Both the position numbers and the translations under genes were made by a program. Shown here piece by piece: positions 54,513 to 64,000 of a stretch of 64,000 nt of DNA. The notes under the pieces are model-generated. The model did no database searches, had not been told where the DNA came from, and saw only the letters and a program-made list of their open reading frames with translations. Positions within the stretch are counted from its first letter, which is position 1. Every line of letters begins with the position of its first letter. The stretch is taken from the NCBI GenBank assembly GCA_914767885.1, contig CAJZBQ010000033.1:620001-684000 (forward strand), written 5' to 3'. This DNA is from Blepharisma stoltei (Eukaryota; Ciliophora; Heterotrichea; Heterotrichida; Blepharismidae).

Positions 54513-55130
54513 TTGATAAGGCTTTAAGATTAGGTTAAGATGAGCGTTTATAATCCCACTTCCTGAGCCCCATTAGTGAAATTGTGTTAATCGTGTAGTT
54601 TGCGTTCTGCAGTTAACTTGAGCCCGGGGTTTCTAGTACAGGTATTTTCTCTCCATATTCCAAATCATGCAAAATTCGCCGGGAAACTCCCAAGCAATCA
54701 ACTTACCCAACACTACTTGGCTTAGACCAGATCGTTCCTTTTGTGGGACTCTTTTAAATGGAGAGATTGTGCCCCTTGAGTTCTTGTCTAGCTATCTTCC
54801 CTTTTCCCCTAGTTCAGTACCAAATGGGAAACATAGCCGATTGCGCGATTCGGGACAGGCCGCGAAGCATTCTAGGCAGATAACCCGCCCTGCCTCTATC
54901 ATAAACCAAACCTGAGCCCCGGACTGCCGGCAAAAAGATGCAAAAAACTACCGCTCGATCCAGGTCACTCATCAGCAGAAATAGCACTGGGCCTCTCACT
55001 TCGAGGCTTATCTAGCCTTGGGTAGCTCTTTGTACAAACAACCATGTCTGGATATACCTAAGTACGTCCGCCACGAGGAGAGAGCAGGTTGCTCTACTCT
55101 CTCCATTTCATGTATATTGATAAGGCTTTA
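54513..55130 (-). mobile_element. SINE/LINE-like copy with 14-bp target duplication
   Basis: TTGATAAGGCTTTA at 54513-54526 and 55117-55130. Left tail AGATTAGGTTAAGAT; right end CCATTTCATGTATA. About 590 bp, GC-rich, in the divergent spacer between the transporter and PSF2 genes. Confidence 0.85.
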
Positions 55131-55204
55131 TGTTGCTATTTTATTAATTTATGCTAAAATTTAGTAGATTTTGCAATTTTTTCGGTGAAAATATTTGGAA
55201 TTAA

Positions 55205-55510
55205 TTAATTGCTCCCACTCGTGAGTGAACAAAAACATTGGAAAAATCCTTATTTTTTGGTAAAAAAATACCCTACATGAACAAAAAGTTTTTTTAATAT
55301 AAAAATTTGTTATTAAAAAATATTTTAATATAAGAGATAATTAATATAATAAATCTCTAGCTGATTTGCTAATTTTAAACAGCTTTCATTCTAAATCATA
55401 ATTTATTCAACTTAAATTAATCTTTGCTTTGAATTGGGATTTTTAAATTTCGAAAAAAAATTTACTATAAAAATTTATATAAATTTTTTGTTCGCTCACG
55501 AAGGGGGTTA
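55205..55510 (+). mobile_element. diverged C-rich MITE family 1 upstream of PSF2
   Basis: The left end GCTCCCACTCGTGAGTGAACAAAA with a second eroded copy (CCCTACATGAACAAAAAG) and the right end TTTGTTCGCTCACGAAGGGGG-TTA. It ends 35 bp before the PSF2 start codon. Confidence 0.75.
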
Positions 55511-55544
55511 GTAAAATATGATAATTCTATCAAATTAGCGGGAA

Positions 55545-56120
55545 ATGGAAATAGAGCTCTCTATGGCAGAAACTGAATTTTTCGCTGAAAGCCAACTAAT
55601 CACAATAGTCCCAAACTTCAGAGAAGACCAAATAATCTTACTATGTGGCCAATTTGGCCCGTTTCGGCCCTCAATTCCTCTAGATGTCCCATTATGACTC
55701 GCAATTTTTTTAAAAAAGCAGCATAAATGCCAAATTGTTCCTCCTTCTTGAATGGATCTTGAAGTTCTCAGCAATAAAGTCGAGGTCGAGCGCAAAACTG
55801 AGGGTTTCGCCGAAATTGATTTTCACTATTTAGAAACTTCTTCTATGCTTTTGACCCATGCTCAAGAAGATATAAAACATAAAAGTGTTATAGGAAGGCT
55901 TATTCAAGATCTATATGATCTAAGGACTGCGAAAATCAGGGATATCATAAAAGAATTAAAACCGGAAAATTCTAAGCTGAAATTGACAAATATCGCAGCT
56001 ATTGAGCTTCAGACACTTAGAAGGCTATTGGTATGTACATTTGATACGATTTCCCAAATCAATAGAAAGGAAGAGCAAGTTGAGGATGAAAAAAATAATG
56101 AAAATGCAGCTCCACAGTAG
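55545..56120 (+). CDS. GINS2: GINS complex subunit PSF2
   Basis: 191 residues from Met at 55545. The conserved A/B-domain phrases [51 protein letters not shown] match PSF2; both Trp in PLWLA and PPSWM are UGA. GINS is part of the CMG replicative helicase. Because of the UGA codons a standard-code reading would start only at MDLEVL, losing the first 69 residues. A C-rich MITE ends just upstream. It has an acidic C-terminal tail. Confidence 0.9.
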
Positions 56121-56176
56121 AGAAATTTTGTTTATTAAAAATTCTTTAATCTTAATAGCTTGATTTATAATTTATT

Positions 56177-57478
56177 ATGGAAGAAAATAAATTCGAAGAC
56201 GAAAACACTTCTGAAGAAAATTCTGGAAACCCTGAAATCCCCAAAGACATAGTCGGTGAAGAAAAAGATCTGTTTAATAATGGTACTGTCTTTAAAACTA
56301 TCACAAAAGTTGGCTTTGGCTACGACACCATTGAATATAAAGATGACATAACCATTGATATCACTGTCCGTCAAGAAGGAGCAACTGTATTTCAAGAGCC
56401 AAACCTGAAGCTTGTAATAGTCCCTGAAAGCGTACCTGAAGCCCTCATAGAAATCCTCAAAACAATGAAGCTCAAAGAAGAAGCGCAGCTAAAAATCCAT
56501 AATAAATATTTTCGTGACAATTTCGAAAGGTTTATGCCAAACCCAGTGACTGATGCTGATTTTTTAGTCGACATAAAAATTATTGATATGAGAAAAGCAG
56601 AAGATATGTACCTTGATGGTAGTTTTTATAAGAGAACTATAGAAGAAGGGGCAGGAAAAGATCTGCCCAATACAAATGCACATGTGAGGGTTTTATATAA
56701 ATTAGATATAGAAGGAGAAACTGTACTGACAAATTTTGACCAAGAGCCTCTAGAGATCATTATGGATGAAGACGAGGTGCCTTCGCTATGGACGCATTGC
56801 TTGAGGCAGATGAAAGAAGGAGACTTGGTCAAGGTCGAATGCAATTTGATGGGACTACATGCAAATTATCTCAACGATGGCCTGGATAAGAAATATAATT
56901 TTGATACCTACGCAAAAGAAAACCAACATTCTGCAGAATTTTATATAAAACTCGTATCGTTTCAAATGGGAAGAACAAACTATAACATGACTACACAAGA
57001 CAGAGCTGATGAAGCATTGAGAATTAAAGAAGCTGGAAACAAGCTTTTTAAGGTTGGCAGATATGACCGCGCAGTTGAAAAATATGAAGCTGCAAATACC
57101 ACAATAGACCCCATAACTGATGATCCACACAAATTTAGACCTGTATTTTTTATTTAGATAAGGAACGCTCTATTAGGAAATATCACCCTTTGCAATTTGA
57201 AACTGGAAAGGTGGCATGAGGCTGCAGTTGACGCAAATAAAATTCTTGATATGAATCCAGCAGATGTTAAAGCGTTATATAGAAGAGGCTTAGCTAGAAA
57301 AGAGCTGGAGAATCTTGAAGGAGCTTTAGAAGACTTTAAAGAAGCCAAAAGAGTTAGCCAGGAAAAAGGGGATAAAGAGATGGGGGTAACGGTAGAAAAT
57401 GAGATTAAAAGGATTAAAGCAATTATGAAGAAAAGCTATAGCCGTGAAAAAGAAATTTACAAAAATCTTTTTAAATAA
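56177..57478 (+). CDS. FKBP-TPR immunophilin
   Basis: 428 residues after one 15-nt intron (57143-57157, GTATTTTTTATTTAG). Two FKBP-like domains (about 30-145 and 150-270; the second with VLYKLDIEGETVLTN and MKEGDLVKVECN) are followed by TPR helices (ADEALRIKEAGNKLFKVGRYDRAVEKYEAA ... ITLCNLKLERWHEAAVDANKILDMNPADVKALYRRGLARKEL). This is the layout of Hsp90 co-chaperones such as FKBP4/5. The FKBP active-site aromatics look degenerate, so isomerase activity is doubtful. It is 56 bp after PSF2 on the same strand. Confidence 0.85.
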
Positions 57479-57499
57479 GTCACAAATTTAATAATTAAA

Positions 57500-58759
57500 A
57501 TGGATTTCGCCTTAATAGCGCTAGTTTTGACAGAAGTGCTATCATGCTCAGTATATTCGATTTTAGCACCTTTTTTCCCTTCAGAGGCAAATAGCAAAGG
57601 AATTGGAAGCTCCTTAGTAGGGGTTATTTTCAGTGGATATCCGATTGCTGCAAGCATATCATCTTTAATTTTCGCAAAATTTATATCAAAAATAGGAAGA
57701 CGAAAATTACTTGTATTTGGCTGCGCTTGTGAAGGCTTTGCAATGCTTACATTTGGATTTGTTCCTTATATTAATCGGCAATTATTTATTATTATTTCTA
57801 CTATAGCCAGATTTGGACAAGGCCTTGGAGCAGGAGCTAATACAACTGCTACGTTTGCAATAGTAGCAGTTACATATCCAGATAGAATGGAATCAGTTAT
57901 TGGCCTAGTTCAGTCAACAGCAGGCATTGGATTTTTAGTAGGACCTCTGATAGGATCAGCACTCTACTCAATCGGCGGTTTTTCCTTTCTATTTTTTACC
58001 TATGGAATTATTTTCTTAATTTTTGTCCCGGTCATATACACAATGCTACCTAGAGATGCAGAATATAATAAAAATAGAGATGAAATACAGTTATCAGAGC
58101 TCGCCAAAATTCCGACTGTGATTTATAATGGAATTGTTCAGATTATATCAATAATGAGCTTAAGCTTTCTTTATCCAACACTGACAAATCATCTTGCTTC
58201 TTTTGGTGTCAGCACTGCTTGGACTGGAGTCATTTTCTCGTTACCATCAGGTGCTTATGCACTGGCTGCTGTTGTGTTAAGCTATATTAAATGAGAGAAG
58301 AAACTTATTATGAGCATTGGGCTGTTTTTTATTTCTATGGCAAACTTTCATGTGGGGCCATGAGAGTATTTATTTTATCTACCTCAAAAATTATGGATTG
58401 TTGTAATGGCAGGAGCATTTTTAGGATTTGGTCTTGGCTTATCTAATCTTCCAGTGCTTCCTGATATGGTTGAAAATTCTGTAAAAGTCCTTAGGCAGTA
58501 CACAGAAGCCCAAATTTCTGATTCATTATCAGGTTTGCTGTGCTTTGCTATATTTTTTGGTGAAATCTGTGGACCCCCTTTATCAGGATTTCTTGCAGAA
58601 AGCATGGATTTTGGCAATGCTGAAGCAATAATGGGGTTTGCAGTGCTATTTTATTTGATCATTTATGTAATTTTTAGGAAAAAACAAAATTCCTTAAAAA
58701 GAGATAACTTAAAGGAGATGTTCTTTGAGCATGAAATGATATCAACAACTATAAATTAA
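57500..58759 (+). CDS. MFS transporter
   Basis: 419 residues, about 12 hydrophobic segments, uninterrupted. The A-motif-like loop is KFISKIGRRKLLVFG after the second segment; RFGQGLGAGANTTATFAIVAVTYP and GIGFLVGPLIGSALYSIGG resemble drug/vesicular-amine transporters (DHA1/SLC18-like). Two Trp are UGA. The substrate is unknown. It starts 21 bp after the FKBP gene. Confidence 0.85.
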
Positions 58760-58810
58760 ATAAATCTCTAATAAACATATCTTAATTTTGTATAAAAATG
58801 AAATTTTGCC

Positions 58811-59143
58811 TTAGCTTATTATATTGCCTTCTTCATTTTTAGCTTTTTGTTTAGCAATAAAATCCTCATAGAATTTCTCGTACATAGAATGTGTATAATA
58901 AGTTGAAACTCCTATAGAATAAGTTCCAATCGATAAAGGCACTAAAACTCTCAACACCAAATGCAAGGATGCAGGCCATTTCATAATGCGTGGGGTCACT
59001 AGCTTGCTGAATGCCATCACAGAGACTGCGTAGGTTGCACAAAAAGGTAAAACTAGAGTTTTCCCCATCAGCTTATAAGCTTCCACTGTCTGATCCTCAT
59101 CGAGTTTATCTAAATTTTGCAAAAGCCACTCAGTCTTTTCCAT
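58811..59143 (-). CDS. small protein with two hydrophobic segments, 110 residues
   Basis: MEKTEWLLQNLDKLDEDQTVEAYKLMGKTLVLPF opens with a helical, acidic segment; hydrophobic stretches at about 30-48 and 60-80; a Lys-rich tail (AKQKAKNEEG). I do not recognise it; size and layout would suit a mitochondrial inner-membrane or ER protein. It has an ATG start and no insert, and lies 21 bp from the stop of the next gene on the same strand. Confidence 0.6.
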   Translation of the reverse strand: MEKTEWLLQNLDKLDEDQTVEAYKLMGKTLVLPFCATYAVSVMAFSKLVTPRIMKWPASLHLVLRVLVPLSIGTYSIGVSTYYTHSMYEKFYEDFIAKQKAKNEEGNIIS

Positions 59144-59164
59144 GATTATTATAATTAAATAAAA

Positions 59165-60483
59165 TTACATACTTCGAGGTCATTGCTTTTCTCTTTCACA
59201 GAGAGGAATATAGGACACTGCCAAAGCTTGTCTAATTCTAACTTTCCCATTCTTTTCTTTGTCAATTATATTTATCTGTTGGGTAGACCCTGGAAGGCCG
59301 ACTGGAATCACCATTCTTCCATCTACGTCAAGCTGATCTAAAAGCGCTTGTGGGATCCCATCACTTGCAGCTCCGACATGGATTGCTTTATAAGGAGCAT
59401 ATAATGGATATCCATTACGGCCATCAGCAGTATACATTTCTATTGCGCCACTACTCAATACTTCGGAATGGGATCTGCGAATATTTTGTATAGAGTCCTC
59501 TACAATTTTATCAATGTGGTCAACACCAATTACTTTACCAGTAAAGCCCATCATTGCAGAGATAAAAAAATAAGATTAGATTAAGCTACATATTTAAGGT
59601 CTCTGCATCTATGGAATGGCACTCTGTGCAACTTGAGTCGCCTGGTGGAAAGTGAATTGGCTTCCACCTCTTGTAACTAAAAACTCAGGTTGAAACCCCC
59701 GCTTCTTGGTAGTGGTTCCCTTTTTGGGTTGGTGACTTTCGCCGGGCACAATAATTTTCAACTTGGTCTCTTGCCCTTCTAATTATTCCGGCCTACCTAT
59801 CATTCATTAGCCAGATCGCCCGAAGGCCCTGAAATAAAAGAACCAATTTGATAAGTGATGTCTAGTCTAACTCCCATTTTTCAGGTCATCCCTGGGAAAA
59901 TGCACAACCGCTTCCACGATTAGGGGCAAACCACAGTAGAGCAAGGAAATATCGTATGCCCACTGGCTGCTGGCCAAAAGAACTCACAAGTAACTGTCCA
60001 TTGGGTCAGCCCACAAACTAGGGATTTGTGCTTAGGTCCTTCACTGCATGGCACCCAACTACTGCTGAGCAAATTAATGGCCAAAAACACATACCCAGAT
60101 ATATATAAGTAGCCGTTACCCGAGAGGACGGGTCAGACTTCATGCACCATTTTATGCATAATTGCAGACATGCAAAGGGTTAAATATCCTGACCCGCTTC
60201 CAATATCTAATACATGAGAATAAGGAGTTAAATAGTCTTTTAGCCATTCAAGTGCATATGCGTGCATATGAGGGGCTGATATAGTTGCGCAGTATCCTAT
60301 TGAATGCGGAGAATCGAAATAAATACTTTCGTCAGCTTTCTTGATGAATAAGCCTCTATCAATAGAGCGCATAGTTTCAGTGACTTGGCTTGATTTAATC
60401 ACTCCATCATCTATCAATTTTTGGACCAAACGATTGTTTCTTGGGTCGATTTGGCTTCTCATTCTTTTGATTATTATGTTCAT
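59165..60483 (-). CDS. PCMT1: protein-L-isoaspartate O-methyltransferase
   Basis: About 236 residues after removal of a SINE-like insertion. SAM-binding motif VLDIGSGSGYLTLC, followed across the insertion by MMGFTGKVIGVDHI; FDSPHSIGYCATISAPHMHA is the substrate-site motif; AIHVGAASDGIPQALLDQLDVDGRMVIPVG completes the fold. It methylates L-isoaspartyl residues for repair of aged proteins. Collapsing the 608-bp target-repeat period gives the canonical spacing; a TA-based cut would add four residues. It ends PRSM and TAA at 59165-59167, after a UGA Trp. Confidence 0.9.
59553..60168 (-). mobile_element. SINE/LINE-like insertion with 8-bp target duplication
   Basis: ATTGCAGA at 59553-59560 and 60161-60168. 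Left tail AAGATTAGATTAAG; right end GCACCATTTTATGCATA. It shares GGTTGAAACCCCCG with the copies at 14274 and 20324. The duplication has no TA; the nearest TAs (59563-59564, 60159-60160) also give an open frame. Confidence 0.85.
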
Positions 60484-60616
60484 TTTGTTTTCATTGAATA
60501 AGCAGAATATTTATTTACTGAAAATAATTAGTATTTATTATAAAATTACTTTTATTGCTCATAAAGAAAAGATATAATCGGTTTTTGATTATATATTCTA
60601 TGGATAATATTTCTCA

Positions 60617-63600
60617 TTAATTTAAAATTAATGCGTCATCTCCAAGTATCTTTACAACTTTTAATTTTTTCACAACTTTTTCAAGCTCTTCTTGCAAGTT
60701 TTCTTCGTTCCATACAGATTTTCCTATTTTACACTCTAAAATCTGTTTACTGCCAGGATCAAAAGCAGTGAGAGTAATCCCATCATGCCGCTTTATACCA
60801 GAAACTAAAAAGCTTCTATCAGAAATCATCTGCCGTTTTTTGTATATCACTTCTCCTTGGCCTAAAACAAGCATTTCTTCTCCTGTGCTTTTATCAATAT
60901 ATAGCCGCGCTATTATATCTCGACAAATCCTTTCGATAACTTCTTCAGGAGTATTAGAAGGAATCGAGGTTTCTAGCTGCAAGGATAATTTTTTATGCCA
61001 TTTTAATAAATAATGGTCTTTAGAAGCAATTAAAATATCCTTTAGCTATTTTATTTGTAAAATTTATTGCTCAATATTCATAAATAAATAGATATTTTTC
61101 GCGTCCACAGTTTCAACTATAATTCCATCAGAGCTCCCGTATAATGATATAGACAATTGACGTTTATTGATAGATTAGATTAGAGAAGATTAGATAAATT
61201 GATGTGAGTCGTAGAGGATTATTGAGTGACTTCGGGCTAAGGTTGCTCTAGGGCACCGGAGGTTATACATTTCACTCTTTTCCTGTCAACGTCACCAGTC
61301 TCTTGGGATAATTAATGGTCAAGGACTTTCTAAATCCTGATATTGATTAGGGTATGCGTTTTACCGCCCATAGCCTCATTCTAGGGCTCTACACCTTTTA
61401 CAGGTAAATAGTACCTCCTCAGAAGTATGAGCTAGCACTGTGCCGAGAAAAAAAACTATCATAGGGCCTTAGCAAGGTAAAAACCCACCTTGGGGCTTCT
61501 TAAAATGATGGGATTCACATGTTTGGGGCTGGGATCAGCTTGCCGATAACTCTGGCCTAAACTAAGCTAGCAATCTTTTAAAAAGTTTTATTGATTGAAG
61601 AAACTGTTTGAAATAGAAGCTTTGGAGGTTCTGATAAATAAAAAGTATTGGTTACACTAGAATTTATGTTGCGGCTTGATGATAAACTTTGATTTACAGA
61701 GCTTCCACTTCGACTGTATTTCATTTCTTCTCTTGAATTCTTTTTATCATCTTTTTGTCTTGGATTTTGTCCTTTCCGCTTTATCACATCACCCGAAGTT
61801 TCTAGTTTCGCCATTTCTGTAGCTTTTTGGTTAAAATATGAAATAGCTTGCGACAAATTTTTTGGGTTTTTTGAAATATTAGGCAAATTAAGAGCTTTTT
61901 GAGGCTCAGGCTCTGTTTTAAGGATAGATTGGCTTGAAGTTACAGCTAGATTTGTGTTTGCTGCAGTATTTCTTTTCTCAAAATACAATTTTCGGAGAAT
62001 TCCTTGGTCATGAATTCCTATATATGGAAAAATTCTGGTCTCTAAAAATTTTTTCCTCGTGGTGTCACCTATGGATTTTAATATTTCTGCATCCAAATAC
62101 ATCGCAACCGTTTCTTTTCCACATTCAGCCTCGATTTTTATTCTTTTATTCTGTGCATAAGCATAGATCATATAAACTTTTCCATGGATATTTTTTTTAT
62201 GCATAGCAATCAACCCTCCATCGGCACTTTTTACAATTTTCCCTATCAGTTTTCTAATCCTTCAGCCTCTATAAGCTCTCTGTATTTTTGTTGCCATTAA
62301 ATTTATATCCATTTTTGGAACATCCATGTTCAAATTGATACTATATTCGCCCACTTGTAAACAATTGTCAAGCAGATATTTGCATAAAGGAACCAGCCAT
62401 TGTGTTGGTATTCCAACTTTATCAGAAGCTGTTTTTATATCGACTGAAAGCTGTTTTCTTGATAGCGCATCTGATACAGGTGCTACATCAAAAATGATCA
62501 TTTCAGACTCTTTATTAGCTTTTTGATTATAGCGCTTATCTAAGCCAATATTCACTATACATTTTTTAAAGTTTAAAATCCTTTCTTGTGACATTATCAA
62601 TTTTTCATCAGAAATACTGCAAAATGAGGAAGAGGATTCATCGATTCGGCTTGTGCCTCCTCGATTTCTTTGCACTTTGGAGTAAGCGCCACCTCCAAAA
62701 TATTTAGGCTTGATTAAAACTAATTTTTTGTTCTGTATTTCAATTTCTCTGAAAATATTTTCTGTATCGATATCTCCATATATATTTTTAAGGTCTTCTA
62801 ATGAGTATTTTTTTGTATATATTCATTGGTTGTTTGCAGGTTTATTTGTAGAATAGACCTGGACTATATATTCAGTTGCGGTTTGAAAAATACTTACCAT
62901 GTAATCTTCTCCGCCAATAGTTTTTTTCTTGTTGATTATCAATTTTTGGGTTGCTTCATTTCGTTTTCGTATCAATAATCTTTTAGCTAGGACAATTCTC
63001 ATTCATTTTTGAAGCCTTAAGGTGGCAGTTTCTAACGATAAACCTTCGTCAACCGCATTTTCAAAATAAGAATAATCTCTATTTTGGACATTAATGTTCT
63101 CATGCCTTTTATAGTTGCGTAAAAACGCTAGTTTTCCATTAGAAATCGCTAATGAGTCAATTATCATTTTAATATTATTCCATTTCGAAAACCCAAAAAT
63201 ATAATTAGGTGGATCAATTATTTTTTCTAATAAATTGCCTTGGTCCATATCTCTTACTTCTACTAGAATACCTTTTTTTGTGGAATATACAGTAACCATA
63301 TATGCAATGCCATTAATAAATCTTACACCTCGGCCTAAAATTTTGTTATGATTTTCCCTGTAGTTTTTCATAGAGAGCAGTTTTCTCAGTTCCCTTGCAT
63401 TTTTAGACCTAATAAATTTCTGGATTGTTATGGCTGCTTTTTCTTCCATAGAAATCAATTTTTTGGGAAGAATAGAATGGCTTTCAATTTTTTGATTTAT
63501 CTTTTTTACTGAAGGAATAGCCAGAGTATTTACAGTTGGGCAAGGGATTGTATCGGTTGGTGGAATTTCTGGTAATTTTGGACTCTCAATTTTACTTGAC

Positions 63601-64000
63601 TTGCTACTAGATGTTGATGCGTTTATATAATGCCTTATAGAAGGCAGACTTATTAAGATAGCTGGGGGGAGTCTTGAAGCTTTTTTCTTATATATATGAA
63701 GCTCTGAGTTCTCAAGTGATAATAAATCTGCCAGCTTATCCAAGTTTTTATAGATATCTTTAACATTAACTTCTAGGGTTTCTGCGATTTCTTCTTTGGA
63801 AACTGACAAATATATGTGAATAGGAATGACTTCTTGAAGAGTTGCAGCCTCAATCAGAATTTTTTCTTTTATTTCATCAATTTCAATTTCATAGAAGGTT
63901 ACTTGATAATTAAAATTTGTATTTAATTTTTTTTCTCCTGTAAATAGGAGTTCTTTGTTCACTGGTTCAGAAACAGGCTGTTTTGCTATTATCACTTTTC
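60617..64000 (-). CDS. large IQ-motif (calmodulin-binding) protein, 5' end off the window
   Basis: Runs off the right edge. IQ-type motifs: AAITIQKFIRSKNARELRKLL, LRLQKWMRIVLAKRLLIRKR and ATKIQRAYRGWRIRKLIGK. Between them are repeated beta-rich units (GIAYMVTVYSTKKGILVEVRD; EDYMVSIFQTATEYIVQVYST; KVYMIYAYAQNKRIKIEAE; QLSISLYGSSDGIIVETVDA). A Ser/Lys-rich linker lies near 61700-61850. A SINE-like insertion (61163-61595) and a probable 42-bp IES (61045-61086) interrupt the 3' part; with both removed the frame continues to TAA at 60617. If the 42-bp cut is wrong, the last 120 or so codons would be a separate gene. It probably binds calmodulin. Confidence 0.75.
61043..61086. mobile_element. probable 42-bp IES in the IQ-motif gene
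   Basis: Unedited, the frame stops at TAA (61064-61066) after FMNIEQ, with a TAG further on. Cutting between TA 61043-61044 and TA 61085-61086 joins AKNIYL to KDILIASKDHYLLKW in frame. Confidence 0.55.
61163..61595 (-). mobile_element. SINE/LINE-like insertion with 9-bp target duplication
   Basis: TTTATTGAT at 61163-61171 and 61587-61595. Left tail AGATTAGATTAGAGAAGATT. Period 424 bp. Removal joins QTVSSINK to RQLSISLYGSSDG, extending the gene past an apparent stop at 61578. The duplication contains TA. Confidence 0.85.

Noticed and set aside
54513-55130. tRNA gene or clear tRNA-derived head in the SINE-like copies
   Set aside because: I looked for A- and B-box motifs. GGCCGAAACCCCC-type words are vaguely B-box-like, but on the strand opposite to that implied by the tail, and no cloverleaf could be drawn.

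Overview
The window looks like germline (micronuclear) DNA of a heterotrich ciliate, most likely Blepharisma or a close relative. Three things seen in the sequence support this. UGA is read as tryptophan throughout, at conserved Trp positions of recognisable proteins, and genes end only in TAA or TAG. Introns are 15 nt (GT...AG). Almost every long gene is broken by AT-rich or palindromic inserts lying between two copies of a TA-containing target site, and cutting the insert out while keeping one copy restores the reading frame. These inserts are internal eliminated sequences (IESs). I traced more than 35 of them; for most genes the spliced length is a whole number of codons.

Layout. 1-1240: end of a kelch-type gene. 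1380-10055 (minus): a 2,175-residue secreted, probably GPI-anchored Ser/Thr-rich surface protein with six IESs. 10.9-15.2 kb: two B-box/kelch genes, then remnants of a kelch gene and of a surface-protein gene. 17.2-24.2 kb: two tandem membrane hybrid histidine kinases. 25.1-28.6 kb: a kelch pseudogene and a third B-box/kelch gene. From 28.7 kb the window becomes dense housekeeping sequence: ABHD17-like hydrolase, adrenodoxin reductase, UDP-glucose 4-epimerase, PH-domain kinase, a zinc-knuckle/RING protein, cyclic nucleotide phosphodiesterase, an unrecognised protein, a small membrane protein, another kelch protein, an LRR/Sfi1-like protein, a cystathionine gamma-lyase-type enzyme, a spastin-like AAA ATPase, a Tra2-like SR protein, a CNNM transporter, GINS subunit PSF2, an FKBP-TPR immunophilin, an MFS transporter, protein-L-isoaspartate methyltransferase and an IQ-motif protein that runs off the right edge.

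Four classes of germline-limited DNA are visible. (1) MITE-like elements ending CTCCCC...GGGGAG, in three families with different inner motifs (CCGTGAGTGAACAAAA, TTTAAATTGGAACAAAA, ATCCTTGATCGAACGA) but the same four-motif layout, flanked by a 3-bp TNA duplication. (2) GC-rich SINE/LINE-like copies of 0.15-0.6 kb with 8-19 bp target duplications, many with GATTA-type simple tails, often inside exons. (3) Foldback or hairpin elements. (4) Very short IESs of 30-76 bp. Family 1 may correspond to the abundant pogo-derived MITE reported for Blepharisma; that identification is from memory and unverified.

The genes do not form an operon or a single pathway. The coherent story is genome architecture: coding information is interrupted by mobile DNA and must be edited before expression. 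The most unusual points are two IESs bounded by TCA rather than TA, the shared architecture of the three MITE families, and retro-insertions in exons whose target duplications mostly contain a TA.
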